From positions 4,799,001 to 4,863,000 of the forward strand of contig NZ_CP122458.1 in assembly GCF_032598905.1 (NCBI RefSeq): a stretch of 64,000 nucleotides of DNA, read 5' to 3'. A program made the translations under genes and the position numbers. A model generated the notes under the pieces. The model was not told the DNA's origin. It saw only the letters and a program-made list of their open reading frames with translations, and ran no database searches. The stretch comes from Streptomyces sp. 11x1. GTDB taxonomy: Bacteria > Actinomycetota > Actinomycetes > Streptomycetales > Streptomycetaceae. Numbering within the stretch: the stretch's first letter is position 1; each line of letters opens with the position of its first letter. Shown one piece after another: positions 33,364 to 41,999 of this stretch.

Positions 33364-33487
33364 GCCCTCAAGGAGCGGCGTCCGGTGCGTGCTCTTCTCC
33401 GCGGGGCTGGGACAGTGGCCGGACGCGGAACCCACATCCCTGATACGGGACGCGCATCCCGCACAAGCCACCGCTGCCGCTGTACGC

Positions 33488-33514
33488 GGTCCCCAGGCCG
33501 ATGGCCTGGGGACC
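33488..33514. terminator. Bidirectional terminator hairpin
   Basis: Twelve-bp perfect arms GGTCCCCAGGCC/GGCCTGGGGACC with a 3-nt loop, between the convergent desaturase and GNAT genes. Confidence 0.88.
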
Positions 33515-33598
33515 GTGGTGTGTCCGTCCGGACCGTCCTGACGTCATCGCACGCCGTGGCGCACCACCCACGGCCGCGGCCGGGCCGAGCGGCGGTCG

Positions 33599-34279
33599 TC
33601 AGTCGGGGCGTTGGGTGCGGTTCTCGTGGGTGAGGCCGTCCGGGTGGGTGGTTGAGCGGGGTCCGAGGGGAAGCACCAGGGCCCTCAGCAGAACAGGGGC
33701 CGAGGGCCGATGGACGGTGGGATCCGATGGCCTACGTACCGCCCCGATGTCCTGCCATCCCCACGACAGGAAGGCGTCGCGGGCCGGAGCGTCGGCGGGG
33801 TCGACCAGTGTCGCCCCGAGCGAGGCGTGGTGGTCGCCGAGCAGGCGTCGCTGAAGCCGGCGGGCGAGGTCCTCGTCGCCGCTGTGGGGGTGCACCACGA
33901 TCTCGGTGATCGCGAAGACCTGTCCGGACGCGGTGAGTTGTTCAACGCCCTGGGGGAGGTTCCCGTGGAACCCCCTCCACCAGGTCCCTTCGCGCGGTAC
34001 GGGAAATCCGTAGGCGCATCCGGCGAAGGCCGTGTCCTCCGCGATCAGCAGGGCGAATCCGGGCCGCCTGATGTCGCCGGTGAGACGCCGCAGAAAGGCC
34101 TCCCGGCCCCGGTACCGGCGGCCCGCCCCCGCGGGGGACGACTCCACGGACAGATCCGCCAGGTCCTCCCGCAGAGTCTCTGCCTGCCAGCGGTTCAGCC
34201 GGCGCAGACGTACCGCGTGCGCGGGAGCCGCCGTTCCCGCCGGACCCTGCTGCGGTTCCCGGCGGTCCGGGGCGGTCAC
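33599..34279 (-). CDS. GNAT-type acetyltransferase-like protein
   Basis: A 226-residue protein. From about residue 22: VRLRRLNRWQAETLREDLAD, FLRRLTGDIRRPGFALLIAE, FAITEIVVHPHSGDEDLARR (the acetyl-CoA-binding helix region), LGATLVDPADAPARDAFLSW and GWQDIG. This order fits the N-acetyltransferase fold, although the usual RxxGxG/A is replaced by HSGDEDLARR. The GTG start overlaps the STAS gene stop (GTGA). The last 30 residues are Pro/Arg-rich and may be disordered. Substrate unknown; coupling suggests a link to anti-sigma signalling. Confidence 0.75.
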   Translation of the reverse strand: MTAPDRREPQQGPAGTAAPAHAVRLRRLNRWQAETLREDLADLSVESSPAGAGRRYRGREAFLRRLTGDIRRPGFALLIAEDTAFAGCAYGFPVPREGTWWRGFHGNLPQGVEQLTASGQVFAITEIVVHPHSGDEDLARRLQRRLLGDHHASLGATLVDPADAPARDAFLSWGWQDIGAVRRPSDPTVHRPSAPVLLRALVLPLGPRSTTHPDGLTHENRTQRPD

Positions 34280-34647
34280 AGCGCGCCGCCCGCGACGGTC
34301 GGCACCTGGGGTCGGGCCGGCCGGTCCGTGTGGTGTTCGTCGAGGAGGAAGCCGGAGCCGGTCAACTCGATGACGCGGGCCATGGCCGGAGGCGGATAGT
34401 GCAGTCGGAGGATCGTTCCGGCACCGGCGCCGAGCCGGAATGTGGTGAGGAAAGCGTTGAGTCCGCTGGCGTCGCAGAAGGTGACCGCCATGAGATCGAC
34501 GTCGATGGTACGCATGCCGTCGCGCAGACATCCGGCCAGTTCGGCGTACACGAGCGGGGCGGTGGCCAGGTCGATCTCTCCCGAGAGGGTGACGAGCGCG
34601 CGGGTGGTGCGGTCGTGCCGGTGGACGGTCAACTGGGTCAGGGGCAT
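34276..34647 (-). CDS. STAS domain anti-sigma factor antagonist
   Basis: A 123-residue STAS domain. TRALVTLSGEIDLATAPLVY and TIDVDLMAVTFCDASGLNAF contain the conserved phospho-acceptor serine in DASG. Such proteins bind and are phosphorylated by RsbW-type kinases, freeing a sigma factor when dephosphorylated. No partner kinase lies in the island, while a PP2C-type phosphatase lies at 38657. The preferred ATG 34647 follows GAGGGAACC; ATG 34668 is an alternative. Confidence 0.9.
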   Translation of the reverse strand: MPLTQLTVHRHDRTTRALVTLSGEIDLATAPLVYAELAGCLRDGMRTIDVDLMAVTFCDASGLNAFLTTFRLGAGAGTILRLHYPPPAMARVIELTGSGFLLDEHHTDRPARPQVPTVAGGAL

Positions 34648-35112
34648 GGTTCCCTCGGTTCTCGACATCTGTCGGTGGTCCCGCGCGGCAGGATCAGGGG
34701 CCCGGCCACTCACGGTGTGCCGCCGATATGGGCGGTGGGTACGGTGACGCGCGAATGACCGGTCCGTTCAGGCCGGTTGGCGGGCGCGCCGACGCATCGG
34801 ACGGCGCGGGATGCCCCGTGGAACGGCCGAACCGGGGGTGTGCTCCCGGTGGGCATCGTGACCTGGAGGGGTTCCGTCCCGGGCACACGGACAGTGGTGA
34901 CGAACTTTTCGTCGTCCCCCGCCCCCGGTCGGCTCTGCCCCGGCCGGGGCCGGCCCCCGGCCATCGGGGCCGGGCACCTCGGGACACGGGAAGCCGTCGG
35001 CTTGTCAACCGCGGTGCCATGCCGGGGAGTCCGGGGGCACGCACCACGACGGCCACATCGGCCGGTTCGGCCGTTTCGGCCAGTTCGGCCAGTTCTGATG
35101 TGGCCCTGCGGC
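34648..35112. other. Gene-free stretch with short tandem TTCGGCCAG units
   Basis: About 465 bp with no convincing gene. Near 35058-35095 short repeats of TTCGGCC (GTTCGGCCGTTTCGGCCAG and on) occur. The promoter of the STAS-GNAT operon is expected here, but no consensus stands out. Confidence 0.5.
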
Positions 35113-35409
35113 CTATGGGCGCACCCTGTCCGAGCGGGTGCTCACAGCGCCCTCACGGGTGCGGCGCCGGAGGCGGAGGCGTCCACTTCCGGCGTCACGC
35201 CGACGGCCCGTGCCGGTCGTCCCCGCCCGGACACGGGCCTTGCGCGGAGCAGACGGTCGCGGTCCCGCGTCAGGCGTCCTGGAGCGACCGTAGTGGAAGG
35301 CGGCGATACGGTCGCCGTGCTGCGAGTTGAGCCGATGGATGAGGAGCGAGCCGAAGACGATCACCGCGATGATCACGATCAGGGTCAGGAATGTCTCCAC
35401 GGTTCTCAC
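35113..35409 (-). CDS. Small single-helix membrane protein
   Basis: A 98-residue protein with an N-terminal helix (FLTLIVIIAVIVFGSLLIHR, residues 7-26), then LNSQHGDRIAAFHYGRSRTP and a long Arg-rich tail that may be disordered or misread. GTG 35409 overlaps the stop of the DUF5994 gene (GTGA), so it is translationally coupled. The motif RLNSQHGDRIAAFHY resembles that in other streptomycete small membrane proteins. Function unknown. Confidence 0.65.
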   Translation of the reverse strand: MRTVETFLTLIVIIAVIVFGSLLIHRLNSQHGDRIAAFHYGRSRTPDAGPRPSAPRKARVRAGTTGTGRRRDAGSGRLRLRRRTREGAVSTRSDRVRP

Positions 35410-36011
35410 CTTCCCGTCAGCTCATGCGGCATCGCTGCGGTCGTGGCGGTGGTGGTCGGGATGCCCGGCCGTACGGTCCGGGCGCCGGCCTCACGTCCCC
35501 CTTCGGAGTCCCAGACCGCCTCACCGGCCCGGTCGGTCTCCGCCACGGTCCGCAGGCGCGCCTCCTCCTCCATCAACCGGCTCGCGGTCGACGTGCCCAG
35601 GAGGTCGCTCGCGGCGGCCATCAGCCGGGCTGCCGATGCGGCGGGCGTCTGCGGTGGGATCACCAGGAGGTTCCACCGGCCCGCATGGTAGGAGAGCAAC
35701 AACAGTTCGTGCGGGTCCTGCTCCGACCGGAACCAGCCCACTTTCACCACGTGTCCCGCGACGGGCACCTTGCGCGGAACGACCGGCCAGTGGACGGGAT
35801 TCACCGTCACGCGGGTGATCCGGCCCCACAGCGGGTCCAGTACGGCCGTCAGGGAAGGCAGTTCCGCCGCGAGATCGCGGGAGCGGGGCCACCAGGCACC
35901 GTCCAGCAGAGCCGGCGCGGGGCCGACGGGAGCCAGCGACAGACGGAGTGAGGACGAGGAGAAACGGTCAGCCGCTTCGGCTGCCGGCGGGTGGGGAATG
36001 GTCACGGTCAT
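35406..36011 (-). CDS. DUF5994 family protein
   Basis: A 201-residue protein. Key blocks: LDGAWWPRSRDLAAELPSLT, WGRITRVTVNPVHWPVVPRK, HVVKVGWFRSEQDPHELLLL and RWNLLVIPPQTPAASAARLM. DUF5994 is a streptomycete family of unknown function, often near STAS and anti-sigma genes. A second copy lies at 36281. ATG 36011 begins MTVTIPHPP; the longer open frame upstream is not family-like. Confidence 0.87.
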   Translation of the reverse strand: MTVTIPHPPAAEAADRFSSSSLRLSLAPVGPAPALLDGAWWPRSRDLAAELPSLTAVLDPLWGRITRVTVNPVHWPVVPRKVPVAGHVVKVGWFRSEQDPHELLLLSYHAGRWNLLVIPPQTPAASAARLMAAASDLLGTSTASRLMEEEARLRTVAETDRAGEAVWDSEGGREAGARTVRPGIPTTTATTAAMPHELTGR

Positions 36012-36280
36012 GACGCGAACCCTGCCCCGGGCCGACCACGACCGGCCCGGTGTATTCGTTCGCCGAAAACGACACGAGCCTGAAAGCCGGTGTGCGAGAT
36101 ATCCTCGGTGTCTTCGAGCGTACTCCTCGAACGGGCCCCGCAGGCCACCGCTCGACTCAGACCCGGTCCCGTACGGGAGACCCGGTCCCGTAAGCCACCC
36201 CCCGAATCCCCCGAACGACTGTCCCTGGGGCCACGAACACAGCGAAGACACCCCGCGAGCGGCTGGCGGCACCTGCCCGG

Positions 36281-36841
36281 CTATTCACCGCCGGGCTGTT
36301 CACCCACGGACGGTTCACCGGGGCTCTTCACCACGCCCCCGTGGGCCTGTGCAGTGCTCGGGTCCGCTCGTCCGGTGCCCGTGTCGATGAGGATCTGCTC
36401 GGCCCGCCTCCCGCTGCCGGCGCGGACGGCCTCGGCCATGGCGGCGCGCGCGGCGTCGGGCGTCGCGTGCGGCGGGACCACGAGGAGGGAGAAGAGATCC
36501 TGCTCGCCCCGGGTGATGAGAACCGTGTCGTCGCCGACCGGGAAGGAGTCGATGCGGACGACACGGTCGTCGACGGTCATCCGCGTCGGCAGTTCGTCCC
36601 ACGCCCCGGTGTCGAGACCGACGCGTGTGATGGGCCCGAGGTGCTCGGTCAGTGCGCCGATCAGGCTGGGGAGTTCGGCGGCGATGTCGCGGGAGCGAGG
36701 CCACCACACCCCGTCGAGCACGCCCTGCCGGTCATGTGTCGTCTCCAGCCGCACGAGAGCCGTCCCGGGCCGCACGGCCCGGTGCACGGCGTCCGGCAGG
36801 AGTCTCGTCATCCGCGGGGAGTCGGAACCGGAGTCGACCAT
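36281..36841 (-). CDS. DUF5994 family protein
   Basis: A 186-residue paralogue of the preceding gene: LDGVWWPRSRDIAAELPSLI, LGPITRVGLDTGAWDELPTR, RVVRIDSFPVGDDTVLITRG and DLFSLLVVPPHATPDAARAA. It stands 269 bp upstream of the other copy on the same strand, with no gene in the gap. The family has no known activity. A pair of diverged copies suggests different ligands or partners. Confidence 0.87.
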   Translation of the reverse strand: MVDSGSDSPRMTRLLPDAVHRAVRPGTALVRLETTHDRQGVLDGVWWPRSRDIAAELPSLIGALTEHLGPITRVGLDTGAWDELPTRMTVDDRVVRIDSFPVGDDTVLITRGEQDLFSLLVVPPHATPDAARAAMAEAVRAGSGRRAEQILIDTGTGRADPSTAQAHGGVVKSPGEPSVGEQPGGE

Positions 36842-37019
36842 GGCACTCGCCTGCCTACCTGGACCGAGGAGACCGGGTGGCTTCCTCGTTCTCACGGTAC
36901 TCCGCGTTCCGACAGCAGGCCGGGAGGTCGCCGGTCGCCCTCGGGAGCTGCGGCGACTGCCGGAGTAAGGTGGTGAACCCGGCCCGTCCCTTACGGGCAC
37001 GTCGAACTCCGAGGTCGCC

Positions 37020-37268
37020 ATGCGGTCCGTGGAAACCCCCTCGGCCAGCCACGCCGAGGTCCGTGTCGTCGCCCCCTCGCCCGAAGTCGCCCGTCGGGTC
37101 GCGGAGGTTCTCCGCCGCTGCTTCGACTCCACCGAGCAGCGCAGCTACCCCGCCGGCCCCGACGGCGGCACCCGCCTCGACCTCACCGTGGACACCACCC
37201 ACGCGGCGGAACCCGCTCGGTCGTGGCTGGAGACCAGCCGGTCCACGGGAGACAGCCACCGGCGGTAG
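37020..37268 (+). CDS. Small conserved hypothetical protein
   Basis: An 82-residue protein: AEVRVVAPSPEVARRVAEVL, RRCFDSTEQRSYPAGPDGGT and LDLTVDTTHAAEPARSWLET. The alternating strand-helix pattern suggests a small alpha-beta domain. The family looks restricted to streptomycetes and has no known role. ATG 37020 begins the only plausible frame. Confidence 0.65.
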   Translation: MRSVETPSASHAEVRVVAPSPEVARRVAEVLRRCFDSTEQRSYPAGPDGGTRLDLTVDTTHAAEPARSWLETSRSTGDSHRR

Positions 37269-37496
37269 CGTTCAGCGACCTCGCGACCACGCGCACGGTC
37301 CGGCTGTGCGACGTACCGCACGCGGACGCATCGCCCGGCATGGCCTCGCCGCACCACCGCGCCGCCCGTGCGCTGCCCGTGTGCTGCCCGTGTGCTGCCC
37401 GGCAAAACCGCTGGCCGTGGGCCGGTACCGGCGTACGGCCCGGAGTAGAGTGAACACGGAGAGCCGGTTCGAGAGCCCAGACGAGTGGCGGCGACC

Positions 37497-37769
37497 ATGG
37501 CGACACTGCACCAGCGGAAAACCCACCGCGAAGCGATCATGAAGACCCTCTACGAAGACATGGAAGGAAGTGGCCTTCCAGACGTCTCCGGGGCCAGGCT
37601 GCGTGACGAGTTGGAGATCCCGGAGCACGATCTGGCCGCGGCCTGCACCTATCTGGTGGGTGAGGGACTGGTCACGGTCCGCTGGGCCCATGGAGAGGTG
37701 CCCGCGACGGTCGTGCTGACGCATCAGGGGATACGGCTCATGGAGGCCGACGAGGAGAACCGCGGCTGA
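37497..37769 (+). CDS. Small winged-helix-like hypothetical protein
   Basis: A 90-residue protein: TLHQRKTHREAIMKTLYEDM, LPDVSGARLRDELEIPEHDL, AACTYLVGEGLVTVRWAHGE and VVLTHQGIRLMEADEENRG. Three helices followed by a beta hairpin fit a winged helix, but DNA-binding is not proven. The ATG at 37497 is preferred over GTG 37485. It precedes the PRC-barrel gene by about 80 bp. Confidence 0.72.
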   Translation: MATLHQRKTHREAIMKTLYEDMEGSGLPDVSGARLRDELEIPEHDLAAACTYLVGEGLVTVRWAHGEVPATVVLTHQGIRLMEADEENRG

Positions 37770-37850
37770 CCCCGCGAGTGCGCCTTGGGACACGGAAGCC
37801 GGGGTATTCGTACCTATCACCCGGCAGAGCGTGCAGACAGGGAGCAGGCC

Positions 37851-38207
37851 ATGATCCGTCCAGCCGACATCCGCGAGTGGCGCAACCAGGACGTGGTCGA
37901 CGAGAAGCAGCGCAGGATCGGCATGCTCGAAGCGGTCTATGTCGACACCGCCACCGACGAACCGGCCATGGCCACCGTCCGGACCGGACTGCCCACCCGC
38001 CACCGGCTGGTCTTCGTCCCCCTCGACGACGCGGTCCTCGGACCGGACTACGTCCGGGTCCCCTACACCAAGGGGCAGGTACGGAAGGCCCCGTCGATCG
38101 GGACGGACGACGTCCTGCCGGCCGAGCGGGAGGAAGAGGTCTTCCAGCACTACGGCATGACGTACCGGCCGGGGGCGGCCGGCGAACGTCAGCTCGCACG
38201 CCGGTGA
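37851..38207 (+). CDS. PRC-barrel domain protein
   Basis: A 118-residue protein. The beta-barrel domain begins IREWRNQDVVDEKQRRIGML and continues VYVDTATDEPAMATVRTGL, HRLVFVPLDDAVLGPDYVRV and PYTKGQVRKAPSI. PRC-barrels occur in RimM, photosynthetic reaction centres and many stress proteins of unknown role. GGGAGCAGG precedes ATG 37851. The next gene starts 34 bp later. Confidence 0.87.
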   Translation: MIRPADIREWRNQDVVDEKQRRIGMLEAVYVDTATDEPAMATVRTGLPTRHRLVFVPLDDAVLGPDYVRVPYTKGQVRKAPSIGTDDVLPAEREEEVFQHYGMTYRPGAAGERQLARR

Positions 38208-38241
38208 TCACGCGCGCACGGCACGGAGGAGATGGTCCGCG

Positions 38242-38415
38242 GTGATGGCGCTCTTCCTTCTGGTGCTCCTGGTGGCCGTCGTACTGGGGATCATCGGTGT
38301 GGCGGCGGAGGGCCTCGGCTTTCTCCTGGCCATCGGCATCGTGGTCTTCGCCGCAGCCGTGATCTCCTTCACGGTGCTGGTGTCCCGGCGTGCCAGGCGG
38401 CGTCCCGTCCGCTGA
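38242..38415 (+). CDS. Small hydrophobic membrane protein
   Basis: A 57-residue protein almost wholly of two transmembrane helices (ALFLLVLLVAVVLGIIGVAA, FLLAIGIVVFAAAVISFTVL) with a basic end (SRRARRRPVR). GGAGGAG at 38225 serves GTG 38242 or ATG 38245. Such proteins are frequent in streptomycete stress loci. It follows the PRC-barrel gene closely. Confidence 0.7.
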   Translation: MMALFLLVLLVAVVLGIIGVAAEGLGFLLAIGIVVFAAAVISFTVLVSRRARRRPVR

Positions 38416-38656
38416 CGCCGGGGCCGACACCGTGTACGGCGTCGTGCCCCCGCCGTTCGCGAGCGCTCGGGCAGGGCGGTGGGCGACGAAACGCCTTGTC
38501 GGGCGTGCGCGCGGGTGTCCGCCGGGGGACCATCGGTAGCAGGGGAACCATCGGTAGCGGGGGACCCGGATCATCGGTGGGTCGGTTCCCTGCCCGGAAT
38601 GTGGTTCCCGACGCGCCCGCGGACCTCGGTCGAGGCCCCCATGACAGGAGTGCGGC

Positions 38657-40402
38657 ATGGTGGAGGGTGCGGCGCCCGGCGCGGGAGAAGAGGGACGGTC
38701 GTGGCCGGCGGCCGAGCCGGACTTCTGGCGGCAGGTGGTCGAGCAGCTGGGCACCGCCCTGATGGTGGTCGATCCGGCCGCACGGATCCTCGCTGTCAAC
38801 CCGGCCGCCGAGCGGCTGCTGGGCCGTACCGCCGACGCGATGCGCGGAAGGGACGCGCACGAACTGCTGCACCGGGACGCGGGCGGCGGCGCTCTGGTCC
38901 GCGAGCGTTGCCCGCTGATCCGGGCGCTGTCCGAGAGGACCGCAGCAGTCGGGGACGGCGACAGTTACCTGCGCGGTGACGGCCGCCTGATCACCATCGC
39001 CTGGTCCGCCTCTCCTCTGACGGACCCCGGCACCTTCAAGGGCATGGCCGTGCTGTTCACCGACGCCACGGGCGACCACGGCACGCGCCGGGAGCGGGCG
39101 GAACGGGCTGCCTACACGAGTGCTCTGGAAGACCTCACCGAGCGGCTGACGCTGGTCGCGGACATCACCGACGTACTGGGCCAGACCCTGGACGCCGACG
39201 AGGCCCTCGCCCGGCTGGGCCGCCTGCTGGTACCCCGCCTCGCCGACTGGACCGCGGTGGACCTCCGGACAGGTTCCGGGCAGGTCCACCGAGTGGCTGT
39301 GACAGGTCCCGCGGGCCGCCACACGGCACTGGAGGGCGGGCACGAGCGCCTCCCCGAGGCGGGAGAGGCGGACCCGTCGCCCCTCGTCCGGGTGCTGAAC
39401 GGCGGTGATCCCGTGCTGTGGGACGGGGTGGGGGCGGCCGTACCACCCGGCTCCCCCCTGGCCGTCCGCCACAGCGACTTCCTGCGCACGGTGGGCGCGA
39501 CATCCGTCGTCACGGTGCCGCTGGCCTCGGGACCGCAGATCACCGGCGCCCTGACGCTGGTCCGCACCGACCCCGCACACCCCTTCGACGCCGCCGACCT
39601 GGAGGTGGTGGGCGACATCGGCCGCCGGGTCGGTCTGGTCGTCGACAACGCGCGGCGGTACGGCCGCCAGCGTGCCGTCGCCGAGGCCATGCAGCGCAAC
39701 CTGCTCGGCCCGCTGCCCCAGCCTGGCCGGCTTCGACTGGCCGCCCGCTACCAGCCCGCCCCCGTCGGGTCCCAGGTCGGCGGTGACTGGTACGACGCGT
39801 TCGAACTGAAGGACGGCACGCTCGCGCTGGTCATCGGCGACGTCGTGGGCCACGACCTGACCGCGGCGGCCGGCATGTCCCAACTGCACGGCATCCTCCG
39901 CTCCCTGGCCTGGGACCACGTGGGGATGCCCGGGGGTGTCGTCGACCGCCTCGACGACGCCATGCCCGCGATCACCACCGTCCCCATGGCCACCCTCGTC
40001 CTCGCGCGAGTCGAAGGCCATCCGCACGACGGTCCATGGACCCTGCGGTGGACCAGCGCCGGACATCCGCCGCCGCTCCTCCTCACCCCCGGCGGGCACG
40101 CGCGGTACCTCGAAGCCGGGCAGGGACTGCTCCTCGGCGCCCACCTGGGCGACGGCGACAGCGACGGCAGACCGAACGCCACGGAACCCCTGCCGCCGGG
40201 TTCCACGCTGCTGCTCTACACCGACGGCCTGATCGAGATCCCCGGCAGCGACCTCGACACCGGCCTGACCCGCCTGCGCCGCCACGCCCTGGGGCTCGCG
40301 CACGCGTCCCTGGACACACTGTGCGACCAGTTGCTGGCCCGTATGCCGCCCGGCAGCACCGACGACGTGGCCCTCCTCGCCCTGCGGCTGCCGTCGGAGT
40401 GA
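38657..40402 (+). CDS. PAS-GAF-SpoIIE (PP2C) serine phosphatase
   Basis: A 581-residue cytoplasmic phosphatase. The PAS domain spans residues 22-135 (LGTALMVVDPAARILAVNPA), GAF about 165-330 (LGRLLVPRLADWTAVDLRT) and the SpoIIE/PP2C domain 345-580 (SQVGGDWYDAFELKDGTLAL, VIGDVVGHDL, LLYTDGLIEI, PPGSTDDVALLALRLP), with the metal-binding Asp residues present. It should dephosphorylate an anti-sigma antagonist, plausibly the STAS protein of the same island. The 240 bp before it contain short direct repeats of ACCATCGGTAGC. Confidence 0.92.
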   Translation: MVEGAAPGAGEEGRSWPAAEPDFWRQVVEQLGTALMVVDPAARILAVNPAAERLLGRTADAMRGRDAHELLHRDAGGGALVRERCPLIRALSERTAAVGDGDSYLRGDGRLITIAWSASPLTDPGTFKGMAVLFTDATGDHGTRRERAERAAYTSALEDLTERLTLVADITDVLGQTLDADEALARLGRLLVPRLADWTAVDLRTGSGQVHRVAVTGPAGRHTALEGGHERLPEAGEADPSPLVRVLNGGDPVLWDGVGAAVPPGSPLAVRHSDFLRTVGATSVVTVPLASGPQITGALTLVRTDPAHPFDAADLEVVGDIGRRVGLVVDNARRYGRQRAVAEAMQRNLLGPLPQPGRLRLAARYQPAPVGSQVGGDWYDAFELKDGTLALVIGDVVGHDLTAAAGMSQLHGILRSLAWDHVGMPGGVVDRLDDAMPAITTVPMATLVLARVEGHPHDGPWTLRWTSAGHPPPLLLTPGGHARYLEAGQGLLLGAHLGDGDSDGRPNATEPLPPGSTLLLYTDGLIEIPGSDLDTGLTRLRRHALGLAHASLDTLCDQLLARMPPGSTDDVALLALRLPSE

Positions 40403-40546
40403 GCGCGGACGGGCGACGTTCCAGACCCGCCCCGGACGGTGCGCCGGATACGCGTCAGCGAACACGGGGGCGAAAGGTGCCCGGCACGCAGTGCCGATAG
40501 GCGGGCGGAGAGCCACCACCCTGCCCGATCCCGTCGGCTGGCACGC

Positions 40547-40590
40547 CGTGCCCTCGGCGTGCCCGTAAGAGCGGAGAACCACGGTCCACA
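40547..40590 (+). repeat. Integrase arm-like module B
   Basis: CGTGCC at 40547 and 40558, AGCGG at 40570, then GAACCACGG; 125 bp before core copy 3. Sequence around it is closest to module C at 47294 (GTAAGAGCGG in both). Confidence 0.68.
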
Positions 40591-40671
40591 GCGGTACGAT
40601 CCGGGCTGTCGCCGTCCCACCCGGACCGCGAATGAGCAGGTCAGGCCCCCTGCCTTCCCCTGAGCGTCATG

Positions 40672-40717
40672 GCTTCCCAAGCTGAGAGCGCGAGTTCGAT
40701 TCTCGTCACCCGCTCCA
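40672..40717 (+). other. Attachment core copy 3
   Basis: All 46 bases equal the tRNA-Gly 3' end (14110-14155). It is followed by ruins of an integrase gene in the same relative orientation as int follows the tRNA, so it was also the left end of a second element. Confidence 0.9.
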
Positions 40718-40806
40718 TGTGAAACCCCCAGGTCAGTGACCGGCGGTTCTTTGTTGTCTAGACCAGTGCGCGGGTGGCGCACCCCAACCGCACCATAAGG
40801 GCCCGG

Positions 40807-41350
40807 TTACGTCCCGGTGGCCTCCTCCTTGTGGTGCGCGGAGTCGCCCGTGTGGTTCTTCGCACGCTCGGCGCGCACCATCTCGTCGAGGCCGGCCGCC
40901 AGCTCGCGCTGCCGCGACGGCCGTTTCCATGGTGCCTTTGAGCAGGCGGTATGCCTTGGCGACGGTTGTCTTGGCGCTCGTCGCCCGCAGCCGCTCCGCC
41001 CGCCGTTCACGGACGGGCGGAGCGGTATCTCGTCCAGGTCGAGCGTGCCGAAGGTCGGGAGGATGTAGAGGCAAGAAGGTGTTGGCACAGGTCCACCGTC
41101 CGTACGGCCAACTCCCGCTTCTCGACCCACTTCTGCGCGTACTGACGGAAGTTCACGGCGCCCGCGTCGGGAGCGTCGCCCCCGGCTGAGATCCGCCTCG
41201 ACCTGGGAGAGCCAGATCTCAGCGTCCTCCTTCGTCTCAAAATTCTCGGGTGCACGCATCCGCTCGTTGTCGGGAGCAAGGTAGGACGCCGTCCACTGCC
41301 CGGACCGGTACTGGCCGCACGGCCCCGAAACGGCGACGTCTGCCGTTCCT
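40807..41350 (-). pseudogene. Integrase remnant (second AICE)
   Basis: Pieces related to int in several frames: GRRRRFGAV, FETKEDAEIWLSQVEADLSRG, AGAVNFRQYAQKWVEKRELA, TTVAKAYRLLKGTMETAV, then a jump to AAGLDEMVRAERAKNH. The whole catalytic domain between METAV and AAGLD is deleted, and at least two frameshifts are present. The order and distance to core copy 3 mirror int and the tRNA. Confidence 0.8.
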
Positions 41351-41690
41351 GTCGGCCAGCCCTTCTTGGGCGACGACCGAACCCTTGAGGCTGTCGCGGA
41401 GTTCCAAGCGAGTGAGGCCCACGCGGGAGGCGAGTTGCTGCCGCAGGTGAGTGGTGAAGCGAGCCCACAGAGCTCCCGCGTGCACATTCCAGAGGGCAGC
41501 GGCGCGGTAGTCGTGGCGGTCGGGATACAGAGGTGTACCGAGTGCGGGGTCATCGTCGGGGTGGAGTCAGCCGCAGCGGCACCGGCCGCCGCCCGAGCGG
41601 TTGTGGCGGGGCCGAAGGTGAAGGTGGCGAAGGCGGTGGTGCGGCCAACGACGACTGATGACAACCGCTCAGGCGCCCGGGGAAGCTGCC
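41351..41690 (-). pseudogene. Replication initiator remnant (second AICE)
   Basis: Fragments AFATFTFGP and, in another frame, HAGALWARFTTHLRQQLASR with VGLTRLELRDSL correspond to FATFTAPSFGP and NAHAGALWRRFSIYLRREVA of the intact rep. The remnant is joined directly to the start of the integrase ruin, so xis and the rep C-terminal half have been deleted. Confidence 0.75.
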
Positions 41691-41747
41691 CTGACCAGCG
41701 AAGAACCCAGCTCGCCACAGCCCGGTCGCAGGAGCCGGGCGAACGGG

Positions 41748-41999
41748 TCAGTGGCCGGCCTGAGTGTCACCAATTGCGGCTCGTGTCCTGCTGCGGAGGG
41801 TGATCGCCCGGCGGGCAGCGTGCATCGCCATGAGTGCGAGCCAGGTTCCCCCCAGGCACGGCCCGAGAAGGCCCCACCAGTCCACCACCGGCTTCGCAAG
41901 CACCTCCACGGCCCACCAGACGTCGTAGGCCGCGATGCCGGTCAGCACCACAGCCAGGAGAGCCGTGGTCCACCAGCGCTCTGGCCACCCCTTGTCCAC
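41748..41999 (-). CDS. Small membrane protein
   Basis: An 83-residue frame from GTG 41999 with GGCAGGGGG upstream. Two helices (WWTTALLAVVLTGIAAYDVW, GLLGPCLGGTWLALMAMHAA) and a basic tail. No family recognised. It could be cargo of the second element or a chance frame; the ribosome site and hydrophobic pattern favour a gene. Confidence 0.45.
   Translation of the reverse strand: MDKGWPERWWTTALLAVVLTGIAAYDVWWAVEVLAKPVVDWWGLLGPCLGGTWLALMAMHAARRAITLRSRTRAAIGDTQAGH

Larger units (their letters stand above)
27547..40717. mobile_element. Stress-gene island flanked by attachment core copies 2 and 3
   Basis: About 13 kb between two direct 46-bp repeats, with arm module B next to the right copy. No integrase, rep or transfer gene is left inside, so if this was an AICE-type element it has lost its own machinery. 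An integrase acting on the same core could still mobilise it in trans. Confidence 0.5.

Noticed and set aside
38369..40582. Long antisense open frame (737 codons) over the phosphatase gene
   Set aside because: It mirrors the codon structure of the PAS-GAF-PP2C gene, is low-complexity, and has no domain. Long antisense frames are expected at this GC content.
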